64,000 nt of DNA from Salvia splendens (Eukaryota; Streptophyta; Magnoliopsida; Lamiales; Lamiaceae). Of this stretch, positions 27,361 to 40,271 are shown piece by piece. Below the pieces are notes generated by a model. The model was not told the DNA's origin. It was given only the letters and a program-made list of their open reading frames with translations, and ran no database searches. Numbering within the stretch: position 1 is the first letter of the stretch; the number at the start of each line of letters is the position of its first letter. The position numbers and the translations under genes were made by a program. The stretch lies in assembly GCF_004379255.2 (NCBI RefSeq), contig NC_056037.1:18176902-18240901 (forward strand). The letters are read 5' to 3'.

Positions 27361-27913
27361 TGAAAAGAACAACAATAAAGCATGAAAGCTAAAGCAAGGC
27401 AAAACATAACTTGATATGGAAGATGGTGAGAGCCGAATTCACTCTTTCATTCGTTGAATCCACAATGCTCAAAGTGTGGTTACATATGTGTAGCATAGGA
27501 AACATCTAGAACTCTACCATAATCCATCTAATACAAGTTAAAGCAAGATTACAAATTTAATCATAACAAACTCTGCTAATCATAACAAACTCTGCTAATC
27601 TACTTCCTTCTTTAATCCCTTTAGCACCACGTCTCTCCAAGTACATTCATGGTCCTGCATCTTAGCTGTGAGCATGGGTACAGTCACGAGCTGAGCTCGT
27701 GAGGTGTTGGCTCGTTCGATGACAGCTTGTTGGGAGCTGTCACTTGCTTTTCCTCGTGTACGACTTCCATGCGATAAGGCTTGGTTGATCAAGCCATCTC
27801 CTTCAACACGCTTGATCAAGTCATCACGCTTGATCACCGATGACTTGATCAAGACATCGCACTTGATCAAGTCATCGGCTTGCTTGATCAAGCCATTCAT
27901 CACTCCTCTAACA
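27361..27913 (-). repeat. Copia 5' LTR (right), 553 bp
   Basis: Same ends as the left LTR. It has fewer TTGATCAAGTCATCG units but an extra tandem copy of TCATAACAAACTCTGCTAA at about 27560-27600. Short ORFs inside are frame readings of the array and not genes. Confidence 0.95.
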
Positions 27914-27918
27914 ATAGT

Positions 27919-29320
27919 AGTACATTTTTTGCACTTTATGAATCAAATAAATTAGACCACCTAATACTTGATCAATATAAATTAGACCACCTATTATACT
28001 TGACGGTATTGATATTAGCATTAAATTAGACCACCTAATATACTCTTGAGTAGTTTCGATTGGTAAGATTCTCATTCGACTTGAAAGAGGAAAGTTTACT
28101 ACATAATCTTGAACATATAATGATATGATTACAATTGTAGTCTTCCAATAAAAATTAAAAATAGCCTTGATTCTAATTAAAATTTTTTCCATTTTATCCT
28201 TGGTATTTTTTATCATTTATATAACTTAATTATTTTGTCACTTTTTAACATTTGAATAGCTTTAGTTAAATATTTGAATTTGAATTTTAGTAAAATGTTA
28301 TTTTTAAAACTAGGAAAAAGGTGTGAAAGAGATCATATTTGAGAGTGTCTGTTGATGTTGTGACAACGTACAACATGAGGGTATTTTTATAGTACTCCAT
28401 AAGAAAATATATGAGCATAAGCATCATTTTGGACAAACGGATTTTTTTTATCATGATTAACTCTCTACTTATCTCATATTATATCTCGCCATAGCCATAA
28501 CCTTATATAGTCAATGAAACAACACCTTAATAGGTTATTTGTGTAACTTAATGATTGAATTGGTTTTAATCCATTATTAGATGCTAAATCATCCTATTGA
28601 AAGATTTAACATGAAATCCTAGCTACTTCACACATTTGTACTTGAGATTAATTTCATAATTATATACATGTTAAAAACTCTCAAACCATTAAATAAATTA
28701 TTAAAAAAAACCATTCATTACATAATCACATTGAAATTAAAAGAGTTCTTTCTAGTACTTATTCATCTCAATATTCCTATATATCATAATATATTAATAT
28801 ATCTCTATCGCATTAAATGAAATGGTATCCAAGTTTAAGAGCCCTTCGTCCAAAGTTATACTATATCATTAATTCTCTGCATTAATTGTTCGATCTAGTT
28901 GGTAAGGATTTTTTATACATAGACACGTTTATGTATATTAAAATGGATAGATAATGACACATTTATGTATATTAAATGGGTGGATTAACATGATAATACG
29001 CACATTGGTAATTAATTAACTAAAACATAGTATTAAATTTATAATAAGAATTCTAAAATACATTAAATTTGACACAGCCAAACTTTTGACTAGGAGAGTT
29101 TTCTAAATCAACATTATCTTTATATTTTTTAAATAACTTTTGAGTTTTCTAACTCAAAATCATTTTTAGATTTCTTAGATGACTCCTGAGATCGAAGAAA
29201 TTGAGATCCATTAAATGATAGAGATGAATCATTAACGGTAGAAGAAAATTTTGATTCATCTAAAAGTAATACTAACATGGAGTAAAATAAAAATAAATTA
29301 ATTCAAAATCAAATTCCTCA
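27919..29320. other. AT-rich intergenic DNA right of the copia element
   Basis: No gene seen. Near 27945-28040 a 20-bp phrase (AAATTAGACCACCTA) is repeated three times about 40 bp apart. The rest is low-complexity. Confidence 0.5.
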
Positions 29321-29328
29321 ATCCAAAC

Positions 29329-29913
29329 TAGGGGTGGGTAGGTACGGTATACCTTACCGAAACCACCATACCGTATATTCGGTATGAAAAAAATCATACA
29401 TTTATCTTACTAAAATTTTCGGTATACCGAATTTCGGTATACCTTATTTTCAGTATGGAGAATTTTCATACCGATATCGTACCTCATTTTCGGTATGCCG
29501 TACCAAAGTTCGGTATACCATACTTTTGTGGTATACCTTACTTTCAATATCAATGAAAATTGAATATTTGAGTTTTTAGAATACTATTTATATTTTATAG
29601 TAATTTAAATAATATACGGGGTATTAAATACTAGTATATTTTATTCATATTATATGATATTTCACAATAAATTTTATAATTTAAAAAAATATAAAATACT
29701 TTATATATTATTATATTCATATTTTACGGTATATACCTTAAATTACGGTATATACCGAATTTCGGTATGCCGCGGTATATAAAAATTCATACCTTTACCA
29801 TACCGAAATATTTCAGTAAGGTATCATACCGTACCGAAAATTCGGTATTTTCAGTATTTTTTCGGTACGATAAGACCTGTATTTCGGCATTTCGGTATTT
29901 TTCCCCAGCCCTA
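29329..29913. mobile_element. hAT-type MITE rich in CGGTATACC, TSD ATCCAAAC
   Basis: It begins TAGGGGTGGG and ends CCAGCCCTA (complement TAGGGCTGG). It is flanked by an exact 8-bp duplication ATCCAAAC (29321-29328 and 29914-29921), as expected for hAT. Both arms are packed with CGGTAT/ATACCG blocks that pair with each other, and a plain A/T centre separates them. Non-coding. Confidence 0.9.
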
Positions 29914-30615
29914 ATCCAAACGTAACTAATATCAAAGTTAAATTTGAGGATTTTCAACTACTATAATTTATACATGCTCATATTTCAGCCTATTACAAAC
30001 ACATTAATATTCACGTACTTATTCATGTTAAATTATTTTTATGCCCAAAAATGAGAATCCACTGAAATATTACTTTCTCCGCCTCAAATAAAATGATATA
30101 TATATTTTTAAATATGTTTCAATTATGATGACACGTTTCTAATTTTAAAAATAATAAAGAATATTTTCTCTTCAATATATTAACCATTTTGCTTTTTGCA
30201 ATTAAAATATTCAATTCTCTTTCTCACTCCATTTAATACTTAAACACATATTTTCTTTTTCTAATTAAATACACTAACTAATAACTCCTAAAATCTCATA
30301 TCAATCACCAAATATCATTTTAGCTAGGATAGATGGGATAATAAACATTAAATTAACGTCGAAACCAAATCCCCAAGCTCAATTATTATGAAATAAAAAT
30401 GATTCGTATATATATAAGAGAGGTTATTCTCTCCGTCCCCGTAAAATATAAATTTTAAAATGGTACAATTTTAATGCATAATTAATAAACTAAAGTAACA
30501 AATAAAAAAATATTAGAATAATTTTTAGTGAAAAATAAGTCTCACTTTATTAAAGACAAAAAAAAAAATTAATTAGAAAGCTCATAATTTTAATGGACAA
30601 ACTAACTAAGAAATA

Positions 30616-30868
30616 CTCCATCCGTCCCTGAAAATTTGTCACTTATTTCCTTTTCCGTCCGTCCCTAAAAATTTGTCACCCTTTCACTTTTACCATTTTT
30701 TGTAGCAGACCTCACATTCCACTAATTCATTCTCATTCACATTTTATTTTAAAACTAATATAAAAAAATAGGACTCACATGCCACTAACTTTTTCAACCC
30801 ACTCTCTATTACATTTTTTAAAACCCGCGACGGGTCAAATGGTGCCAAATTTTAAGGGACGAAGGGAG
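30616..30868. mobile_element. Stowaway-like MITE
   Basis: It begins CTCCATCCGTCCCTGAAAAT and ends CAAATTTTAAGGGACGAAGGGAG, with TA on both sides. An internal second copy of the left terminus (CCGTCCGTCCCTAAAAATTTGTCAC at 30656) suggests a terminal duplication. Confidence 0.8.
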
Positions 30869-30871
30869 TAA

Positions 30872-31884
30872 TTCATATTTCCCCTGTCCCATAAAAGATG
30901 TATCACTTTCATTTTTAGTTTGTACCACTAAAGATGTCTTATGTCCAAATTTTTTTAGAAATCTCTTTTATATTAATATAAAAATTATATTTCTCTCTAT
31001 TTAATACATAAAATTAAACCTTCTAAAATTTCTTGTCATTATATAAATGTGACATTTTGTGTGGGGTGGAGAGTATTATATTTAACGTAAATGAGGTACT
31101 TACTTTTTCTAGACTGATTGCTATTTGATGACTCAATATGTATCTGCACTTGATATTATATTATGTGTGGATGCAAATACACGTAGAGATACATGTGGAT
31201 TATAATAAAAGGTGCAATAATATTTTATGATGTGTGTGACCTGTGGCCGCCCAAATTAAATAGTAGGAATCCACATATCCTGTCCACTATGCAATGCACC
31301 AAAATCACAAATTCCAACTTGCAATTACTAATGCAACGTACAATCAATGGCACACTTGATTAGTTCTTCCCAAAGATTCCAAATTTTATTCGAAATATGA
31401 AATTTTCTCCCTTTATATGTGGTTCTAGTAGTTGCACGGTTCGTATCAGACATGGAAGACCATATTCCTTTTTTTTCCTCACCAAACCCAAAAATTAAAA
31501 TAAGATAGGATGGGTGGTAAGTGCATGATTGTTAAGAGTGCTTTGACTAAGATCATTCAAGAATTGGAGTTTATACAATTCATTTTAGAAGTTACAATGT
31601 AGTAATAGTGATAGAATTATCAATATCAGGATTTCACCAATTAGTTTTATCCCAAACACTATAATTTGTTATTTGGAAAAAATACAATGTATTTATTTAT
31701 CTTTTAAATTAAATGAATTTGGATAATTAATAGAGCATTTGAGATGCCCCATTTGGTAGGGTGAGAAGTGAGAACTATGATTAGTCAAAATCGAAATATA
31801 ATGTATAATAACATGGATTACAAATACAGATGATTATGGATTTACAGATATTGAGGATATCCTCTTTTAGTTTGGCAATATCCA
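30872..31884. other. Intergenic DNA with a second decayed MITE, then unique A/T DNA
   Basis: From about 30880 to 31075 a degenerate MITE is bounded by CCCCTGTCCCATAAAAGATG and ATTTTGTGTGGGGTGGAGAG. From 31076 to 31884 nothing recognisable is seen. Confidence 0.45.
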
Positions 31885-31977
31885 TAAGGGCATCCGCAGT
31901 GGTGCAGATGTCCCGGCGCCCTTTCCCGCGGAATTCCCACTGCCACGTCATAAGGACTTCTCACTGCTCTGACACGT

Positions 31978-33467
31978 TGATAAGTCGTATTCTAGGCCTT
32001 GGTTACTGGTCAGTATGATGTGCATAATTGATTATATCTGCAAAACAGTTGCTCAAAGTGTGCAGGTTGAGTGTTCTAGCCAGTAGGCAAAGCTTCAGAT
32101 ACTTCAGGTGAAAAGGGCGTCAGAACGATTACGTACTGACCAGTATACATGCAAAAATGGCTCGAGATGGAGAAGAAGGATATCTGGGACTGATCAACCA
32201 CAATTAAGGGCAAAGAAGTCATCTCGCCACAAGGTTTTACCCTAAAATCAAGGGTAAGCCTCCCTATAAAAGGAAGCCACTTGGAGAGAGAAGGGAGGAC
32301 TCATTCATCATCATCCATTCTTAGGTAGAATTCTCTCGGTTGTTCAGTCCTTCAGCTCAGTCCAGAGCCTCATTCCTCGCCACAACCATGATCACCTGAG
32401 TTCCAGAAGCCTCCGGAGTTCCAGACGTTCTTCATCCAGTCAGCAAGATCGTAGTTAGAAAGTTCCATCGCCCGGCGTGGCAAAACACTTTTTATTTCGC
32501 TTCGTAGTTTAAATTGCTTGTTTTCCTTTGCGCTGGATCTTGTTACTTTTGAATTTCGCTGCTTAGAAGTACTTTGATTGAAGATCCAAACATGTTTTAT
32601 GCTATGAAGTTGTTTTCTGTTCAGTTCACTTCGCTGATTTCTTTTCCTTCTGACCAGTTAGTTTAGATCTAGTGTTTCTGGTTGAGTTGAGTATCGAATC
32701 GTGTGTTTCCATTTCCGTAGTTTATTTCTCCGAGTTAGTATAGCATGTTTACTGTTTAATTGCGTAGAGTTTTGTTTCATGCAAGGTGTGGTTGTGTTTC
32801 ATATATTCGTTTATGTTGACCAGTAGGCGGAGTTTCAGTTTCGGTGTTCGATCTTAGATTTGGAATTTTTTAGTGGTAGATCTGGAATCGTGAGTTAGTA
32901 ATCTGTGTTTAAATGGTGTTGAATCTGGTTTATTTGTTATCTGATTTTAGTTTGTGTTTGTTGAAGAAGATGATGTCCATATCAAATGTTGGGGACCACT
33001 TGTTTCTTTAAAAATGCTTTTTGCTTTTCGTCCTTCACTTTTAATTATACACTGCAGACCTATCAGCCTAGTGACCACAACTTCCACTACCTTCTGATAT
33101 TCTGTTTAGCCCAAAATAGAAACCCAGTACTTTTCGAATATTTTCTGTTTCACCATGTCCACGTACACAGCTGCATATCAGAATCCTCTCACACCTCCTA
33201 GCCAGTAGGATACCACCTTTAAATTCTTGCCTAGATAAGTCTCAACCCAAAGCGTGGTAGCTAACCAAACCTTTCCAGAATATCACCGCAATCACTCCAA
33301 CCGTCACCATCTCTGTGGGATTCGACCCCTACCTTCACTATACTACCCAGTAGAAGAGGGTTGAGGAATTATTGATACCAGGTTTTAGGCTTAGCAGGGG
33401 ATTGTTTCATCCTGATCAGTAGGATACATCCTTGTTTGAACGACACCTACGCAAACCTGCTCTTTCA
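31978..33467 (+). repeat. Athila 5' LTR, 1490 bp
   Basis: Starts TGATAAGTCG and ends CTCTTTCA. It holds a TATA box 286 bp from its start and an inverted pair of 12-mers (TACTGGTCAGTA at 32004, TACTGACCAGTA at 32134) upstream of it. A 71-codon ORF (32986-33201) is present in both LTRs but has no recognisable protein features. Confidence 0.95.
32264..32271 (+). promoter_or_regulatory. TATA box in the Athila LTR
   Basis: CTATAAAA followed by GGAAGCC. Transcription would start near 32295 at the purine-rich GAGAGAGAAGGGAGGA. The same box is in the 3' LTR at 58163-58170. Confidence 0.7.
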
Positions 33468-33469
33468 AA

Positions 33470-33487
33470 TGGCGCCGTTGACGGGGA
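33470..33487 (+). other. Primer binding site of the Athila element (tRNA-Asp type)
   Basis: TGGCGCCGTTGACGGGGA begins two bases after the LTR. It matches the complement of the plant tRNA-Asp 3' end with one mismatch. A tRNA-Asp primer is characteristic of Athila elements. Confidence 0.88.
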
Positions 33488-33573
33488 TGGATGGCGTTAT
33501 TAGTAGCTATTGTGCGTGATACTTTGGCGTATATATTGTGGATAACTTTTTCTCTTTCTTTTCATTTCTGTTT

Positions 33574-34872
33574 ATGAGAAGCAGCTCGGCTCCTGACCAG
33601 TGGAGGCCGAAGATACTTCAGCGAGGATCTATACTCGTAACCACTCGATCCGGCTTGTCGACGGCTTTGTCTGACTTAGGTTCGAGTAGTGACGAGGAGC
33701 AATACACCATAGAAGGATCAATACCGGAAGAGATACCAAGGATAGAGGGAAATCCGAGAAGGATGGCCGCTCAAGGAGAAGAAGATCCTGAGATCGGGAC
33801 GTTGAACTCACATACCGAGGGAGAACCACCTCAAGCCATAGTTGTGACCCCAGGGCAAACTGCCTGTGATGTGAAGCCTCATGTGATCGCAATTCTGCCT
33901 ACATACTGCGGGAAGAGTTACGAAGGGCCTTACGAGTTCCTTCATGAGTTTTGTAAGATTTGTAGGGCGCAGAGGAGGCCAGCAGGGGCGACCGAGGATG
34001 ATTACAGATTGAAGGCTTTGCCGTTCGTTTTGAAAGGGGAGGCAAACACCTGGTTTATGCGCCTGCCCCCCGACTCCATTGAGAGTTGGGCCGATTTCAA
34101 GTCAGCGTTCCTAGGCGAGTTTTTCCCGTCATCCAAGACAAGCGCACTGAAGAGGGAAATAACTAGTGTGAAGCAAGGGTACGATGAACCCTTGAGCGAT
34201 TATTGGGCGAGGTATATGGGCCTTTTAGATGCATGTCCCAATCATCGCATGGCGGACATTGAGATACATCATACCTTCTATGAGGGGATGAACATAACAA
34301 CCAAGGACCTGGCCAATTCGTCGTCGGGAGGAAGCTTCACGCAGCTACGGGTCAGCGAAGCAAAGAGGGTCCTAAGGAAGCTACTGAGTGCGAAGGAGTA
34401 TGACCATTCAAGGGATGGATACAACCGAGAAAGGGTTGCAAGTGCCTCGTCTACTGACCAGGAGCAGAAGCTTGAACAAAAGATGGATTTGAATATGGAT
34501 GAGCTGAAGAAGTCAGTCCTGAGCGCAATCGAGAAGAATACACCGCCGGCTTCCCCAGTTGGGAACTGCAAGGGTGCAGAACAGGGAAACCAAGGACCGA
34601 GCTATGATCAGCCAAACAACTTGGTCAGTATGGAGCAAGTCAATGCTGCCGGGTACTACAATTCTAGTGGGCACTGGGTCCAGGGGAGACAACGGGACGC
34701 ACCATGGAGGGATCACCTAAATTTTCGATGGGGAGATGGGAACCAAAATCAAAACCAAGGTCAAGGTCAGAACCAATATAACCCCCACTCGAACCAAAAC
34801 CCCAACCGTGGGCTAGCAAACCCGGACCACCAGTTCAACTGGTCAGGAAGGAACCAACAATCCCAAAACTAA
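33574..34872 (+). pseudogene. Athila gag, ends early at a TAA
   Basis: From ATG 33574 the frame is open for 432 codons. A retrotransposon Gag core is seen in the middle (LPFVLKGEANTWFMRLPPDS, FLGEFFPSSKTSALKREI, DEPLSDYWARYMGLLDACP). The C-terminal part is very rich in Asn and Gln (repeated NQNQ). A TAA at 34870-34872 stops it inside that part; the same Asn/Gln-rich frame goes on beyond the stop to a TAG at 35071. No CCHC knuckle was found. Only this part of gag, upstream of 34862, is single-copy in the element. Confidence 0.85.
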
Positions 34873-35168
34873 AACCCACCAAACCAGAACCAAAACCCTG
34901 TTTATGTACCACCCCACCAGAGAAACTTCCAAAATTACCAAAATCAACCGAATCAAGCACCCCAACACCATCAGAACCAAAATCAGTTCCAAAACCAAAA
35001 TCAGAATCAATATCACCAAGACCAGTATAACCATCCTGGCCAGTATAACCAATACCCACCTAACCAGAACTAGCAAAACTTCCAAAATTCCAGCCCAACC
35101 AAAGTTCCCAGTATAACCAGCACCAAGGCCCAAATCAGTCACAATATCCCAACAGGACAAGACGATCC

Positions 35169-38100
35169 ATGGAGGACATGATGGGAGAATTGCTTGCGTC
35201 GCAGCAAGGTATCAAGGGCGAGTTGCAATCCCACAACGAAGTAGTACAGGGGATGCAAAATGCCCAGAAGGAACATAAAGCGAACATGGATATGATGAAT
35301 ATGCAATTGGCCCAACTAGCCAGTTCGATGGGTGAAATAAGAGGAAATGCAGGGAAACTCGCGTCTACAATCCAAATACCCGAAAAGGCGAATGTGAGTA
35401 AGGTTACATTGGGGTCAGGAACTACTTATGATGGACCTCGACCGAAGCAACCAAGTGGAGAGCCGAGTGGAACAAAGATAGGGGCGACACCATCTCAGTG
35501 GAAAAGCTTAAGAGATCCATGCCTCGGATGAAGGACCCATTTTTCTTGGGGGAGACGCCATGTGGAGGGGGTGAACCCGAGAACGTACTGGTCAGGAAGG
35601 AACCCCATCAAGAGGTAGAATCCAGAACGGAGGCTCAGACCCAGAATTTGCCCAAGGAAGATTCCAAGAAGGTTGCTGAGGGACCGATAGATGAGAAAAA
35701 GGGGGAGAAACCATTCCCTTTCCGCTTTGTTACAAAAAGAAAGAAGGATAACCCGGTGGACTACTTGTCGATTTTTGGGAAATTGGATGTTACTATACCA
35801 TTCCTCCAAGCCGTGAAGCTACCCCCACTTGGGAAATTCATTAAGGAATTCATAGCCGGGAAAGCCCAGGAGGATGGAAAGATTTTGGTAGAAGGGATCG
35901 CGTCAACAATTGTGCAGGAGAAGCTACCGCCCAAGAGGGCCGATCCAGGTATGTTCACTTTGCCTATAACTATAGGAGATGTGAAAGTCGAGCATGCAAT
36001 GTGTGATCTTGGAGCTTCTATTAATGTCATGCCTTTGTCGATCTATAACCGATTAAAGGGGGTTAGATTGTCGAATACTAGGGTGTTGATCCAACTGGCT
36101 GATAGGTCATGCATAAGTCCGGAGGGTGTTTTAGAGAATGTGTTGGTTAGAGTGCATGATTTTACCTACCCTGCTGACTTTTATGTGATCAAAATGAGTG
36201 AGTCCGAGGCTAGGGAATCGAGTGGCATATTGTTAGGAAGACCATTTTTGAGGACGACCAAGACAATAGTAGACATGGCTGAGGGAACAATTTGCATTGA
36301 TTTTCATGGGGAGAAGTTTACTTTTGATATCAATGAGGCCATGAAGAAGCCTATTGATTCTGAAAATGTATGCTATGTTGATGTGATTGACCCCTTAGTC
36401 CAAGATTTTCTTGAGACCGAACTATTGCAGGAGAAACTCCAAGCTTTGGATGTGTATGAGCAAACTGACGTAGAAGCCGCTGCATGGTATGATCTGATCA
36501 GTAGCCAAGGGTTGACCGATGAAGAGATAGAGGGAGCAATTAAGGACTTCTGCCAGAAATCAGAATTTGTTGGATCCGCAGAGGCCAAGCTACCAGTCAG
36601 TATAGAGGAACCCCCAGGGGGAGAATTAGAAAAAGAAGGAGAAGCTGAAAAAAACCCTCTACCCGAAGACACACTTCCACCCCAAGTTGAGCTGAAGAAA
36701 TTGCCATCGAATTTGAAGTATGCCTTCCTCGGAGAGGAGAACTCATATCCAGTGATTATCAGCAGCAGCCTTACAAAGGAACAAGAGGCGAGGCTACTGA
36801 CTGTGCTGAGCAAGAACAAGAAGGCAATTGGATGTAGCCTTACAGATTTAGTGGGAATAAGCCCCGACGTCTGCATTCACCACATTAGGCTGGAAGAGGG
36901 AGCAAAGGCACATCGAGATGCCCAAAGAAAGGTAAACCCCAACATGCGAGAAGAAATATTGAAGGAAATCTTGAAGTTGTTGTCGCTAGGGATTATCTAC
37001 TCAGTGCCGGACAGCGAGTGGGTCAGCCCGATCCACATGGTCCCAAAGAAGTCGGGAATTCAAGTCGTTCAGAATGAGAGGAATGAGCTGATCCCAACGA
37101 GGCTGGTCACGGGTTGGCGAATGTGCATCGATTACCGTAAGCTGAACAATGCGACCAGAAAGGACCATTTTCCCTTGCCTTTCATCGACCAAATGTTGGA
37201 GAGATTAGCTGGGAAAAATACAACGGATACTTCCAAATTTACGTGGATCCTGAAGACTAGGATAAGACCACCTTCACTTGCCCATTCGGAACCTATGCAT
37301 ACAGGCGCATGCCTTTTGGCTTATGTAACGCTCCAGGTACGTTTCAACGATGTATGATGAGCATATTCTCCGATTTGATTGAGGACTGCATAGAGATATT
37401 CATGGATGACTTCACGGTCTACGGAGACTCTTTCGATTCTTGCCTTCATCATTTGGACATAGTTCTAGAAATGTGTCAAACAAAAAGTCTGGTTTTGAAT
37501 TTTGAGAAGTGTCATTTTATGGTCACTGAGGGGATTGTTCTAGGACACGTGGTTTCAGAGAGAGGAATCCAGGTGGATCAAGCCAAGGTGGATGCTATAT
37601 CCAAATTACCGTTCCCTACTGATCAGAAGGGGATAAGGGGTTTTCTAGGGCACGTCGGGTTTTATCGAAGATTCATCAAGGATTTCTCCAAGATTGCCCA
37701 ACCCCTTACCCGACTTCTTCAGCATGAAGTGGAGTTCGTCTTTGATGAGCAATGCAAGGCCGCTTTCAACCTTCTCAAGGAAAAGCTGATATCCGCACCT
37801 ATCATACGGGCTCCTAACTGGGACTACCCTTTCGAAGTGATGTGCGACGCCAACGACTATGCAGTGGGAGCCGTACTGGGTTAGAAGATCGATGGGAAGA
37901 GGTACGTAATTTTTTATGCATCTAAGACTCTGAATCAAGCCCAGCGGAATTACGATACCACTGAAAAAGAGATGCTGGCAGTGGTGTATTCTTTCGAGAA
38001 GTTCCGGCCATATTTGTTGGGATCCAAGGTCATCGTTTATACTGACCATGCAGCGATTAAGTATTTGATTGCCAAGAAGGAATCTAAACCCCGTTTGATC

Positions 38101-39657
38101 CGATGGGTCCTCTTGTTACAAGAATTTGATTAGGCGGTGGAAGATAAGAGAGGAGTCGAGAACAAGGTGGCGGACCATTTGAGTAGAATAGTGCAAGATG
38201 GAAACAGCGAAGAGGTGCACGACAAGTTTCCAGAAGAGCATTTATGTGAGGTAATTTTTGAGGTTAGGAAGATTGACTAGGAAGGAGTGATGAAGCTTAC
38301 TGGCCAGTATGATACAGGAAAAGGAAATGAGAAGGTAGGGCAAGAACCATGGTATGCAGACTTAGCCAACTACCTGGTAACTGGAGAACTTCCAGAAGTG
38401 CCGAGTATTACTAAGGCCCAAAGAATGAAGATCAAGAGTGAGGCAAAATACTACTTTTGGGACGACCCCTATCTGTGGAGAGTGGGATCCGATCAAGTGA
38501 TAAGGAGGTGCGTTCCTGACTGGGAGCAAAGAGACGTTCTGATCCATTGCCACTCGTTAGCATGTGGAGGACATTTCGGATCCAAGAAGACGGCAAGGAA
38601 GATTCTGGATAGCGGCTTTTATTGGCCAACCCTCAACAAGGATGCGTAGGAGTTCTGCAGAAGTTGTGAGCGCTGTCAACTGACCGGTAGGATATCTGTG
38701 AAAGACGAGATGCCCCAAGTTCCGGTAATTGTATGTGAATTGTTCGACATTTGGGGAATGGACTTCATGGGTCCGTTTCCGTCATCCTATGGCAATTTGT
38801 ATATCTTAGTCGCGGTGGATTACGTCTCCAAATGGATAGAAGCCAAGGCCACGAGCACTTGTGAAGCAAAGGAGGTGGCCAAGTTCTTAAAAAGTCATAT
38901 CTTCAGCCGATTCGGAGTGCCAAGGGCGATCATATCGGATCAAGGTACACACTTCTGTAATCGCACAATTGAAGCCTTAATGAAAAAATACGGTGTGCAC
39001 CACAGACTATCAAGCCCCTACCATCCACAAGCAAACGGTCAAGCGGAGATTTCTAACCGCGAGATAAAGAAGATTTTGGAGAAGACTGTCAATCCTTCTA
39101 GGAAGGACTGGAGTGTAAGGTTAGAAGATGCTTTATGGGCATATCGGACAGCCTACAAGACCCCCATAGGGATGTCCCCGTACCGGATTGTTTTTGGAAA
39201 GATGTGCCACTTACCGGTGGGAATTGAACACCGGGCATACTGGGCAGTACAACAAGTGAATATGGATGCTACAGCCTGTGAAGAGGAAAGGAACCTGCAG
39301 TTGCAGGAGCTTGAGGAACTTAGATTGGAGTCGTTTGACTCAGCCATGTGGTACAAGGAGCGAACCAAACTATGGCATGACAGGAATCTGAGGACCAAGG
39401 ATCTCCATGTTGGGCAGAAAGTACTACTCTTCCAGTCAAGATTGAAGTTAATGCCGGGGAAGCTCAAGTCCAAGTGGACAGGACCTTACATCATAACTGC
39501 ACTCCGTTCTAACGGGGCAGTAGAAATTTCAGGGAGTCTTCCTAACTCTGAACCTTTTATTGTGAATGGGCATAGGCTAAAAGTGTTTAGGGACAACAGT
39601 GATGTGGCTGTGGTGGATGAGATTCCACTGCGACCACACACTCAGGGTTCATACTGA
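35169..39657 (+). pseudogene. Athila pol, copy 1 (protease, RT, RNase H, integrase)
   Basis: A gag/pol linker frame (35169-35531) with a Gln/Met-rich helix leads into 35498-37357. This holds an aspartic protease (DLGASINVMP) and the start of RT (WRMCIDYRKLNNATRKDHFPLP). Near 37217 a deletion removes the RT block with the first catalytic Asp and changes frame, and a TAG follows at 37258. RT continues 37309-37884 with IFMDDFTVYG. RNase H follows after a TAG at 37882, with [11 protein letters not shown], and integrase after a TAG at 38278: an H2C2 zinc-finger part ([18 protein letters not shown]) and a DDE core ([23 protein letters not shown]). Stops found only in this copy are at 35071, 38131 and 38647. 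Confidence 0.9.
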
Positions 39658-40271
39658 CGGTAGGATAGGGAATGGAATTCCACTGGGCTAGCTCTTTTCA
39701 GCGTAACTTGCATATGCTGGCTAAGTAGAATTCCAATTCTCCTAAAGAAGATGTAAATATGGTACATATTTGGTAGTTAATTAATTTGAACCTTTGCATG
39801 CTAGTTAGTTTTAAGAAAAACCAAAATTATTTTTCGGACCTCAAATATTAATTGGGAGTACGTACTGACCATCATAATACCATTTTGGTGAAACTCCTAT
39901 TTTATTTAAGTGTCCTTTTTACTTTATTTCTAATCTAGGAAATATAGGAGGAAATCATTAAGGGACGAATTTGAATTTGTGGACTTTCTGTAGCTTTTGC
40001 AGGGTGGCAGCGGCGCGTGAGCAAAGAGAGTGGACACGCCGACCAATCAGGAGTCAATATTCTCAACCGCCTCTCCCTCGAAACGACGCGGTTTGGAACC
40101 GCCTATAACCGATTGCAAACCCACAACTGCCCTATTCCGACCCATAACCAGCCGTCTCCCCCATTTTCACTTTACAATTTCACTCTGCAACTATTCTCTC
40201 TGCGAAATTTCCACCATCACCCCACAAACACCAACCCCCACTTCATACCCAGAATTTCACAGATCTAAGCC

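Larger units (their letters stand above)
22354..27913 (-). mobile_element. Ty1/copia LTR retrotransposon, minus strand, defective
   Basis: Two LTRs (22354-22938 and 27361-27913) enclose gag and pol in copia order (protease, integrase, reverse transcriptase, RNase H) read on the minus strand. The 5-bp duplication ATAGT flanks it (22349-22353, 27914-27918). A PBS matching tRNA-iMet (TGGTATCAGAGC) follows the right LTR, and a polypurine tract (GGTTGAGGGGGGA, minus strand, 22939-22951) precedes the left one. Stops and frameshifts break gag, the gag/protease junction, integrase and the end of RNase H. The two LTRs differ at a dozen or more bases plus indels, so the insertion is not recent. Confidence 0.95.

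Noticed and set aside
32986..33201. 71-codon ORF kept in both Athila LTRs (also 58885-59100)
   Set aside because: Kept because LTRs are copies of each other. No domain, no codon signature, and it changes between LTRs without sign of constraint.
34835..35160. Hydrophobic minus-strand ORFs (LVLVILILIL-like) in the Athila element, also at 44823-45182
   Set aside because: They are the complement of the Asn/Gln-rich gag tail; AAC/CAA codons read as GTT/TTG on the other strand.
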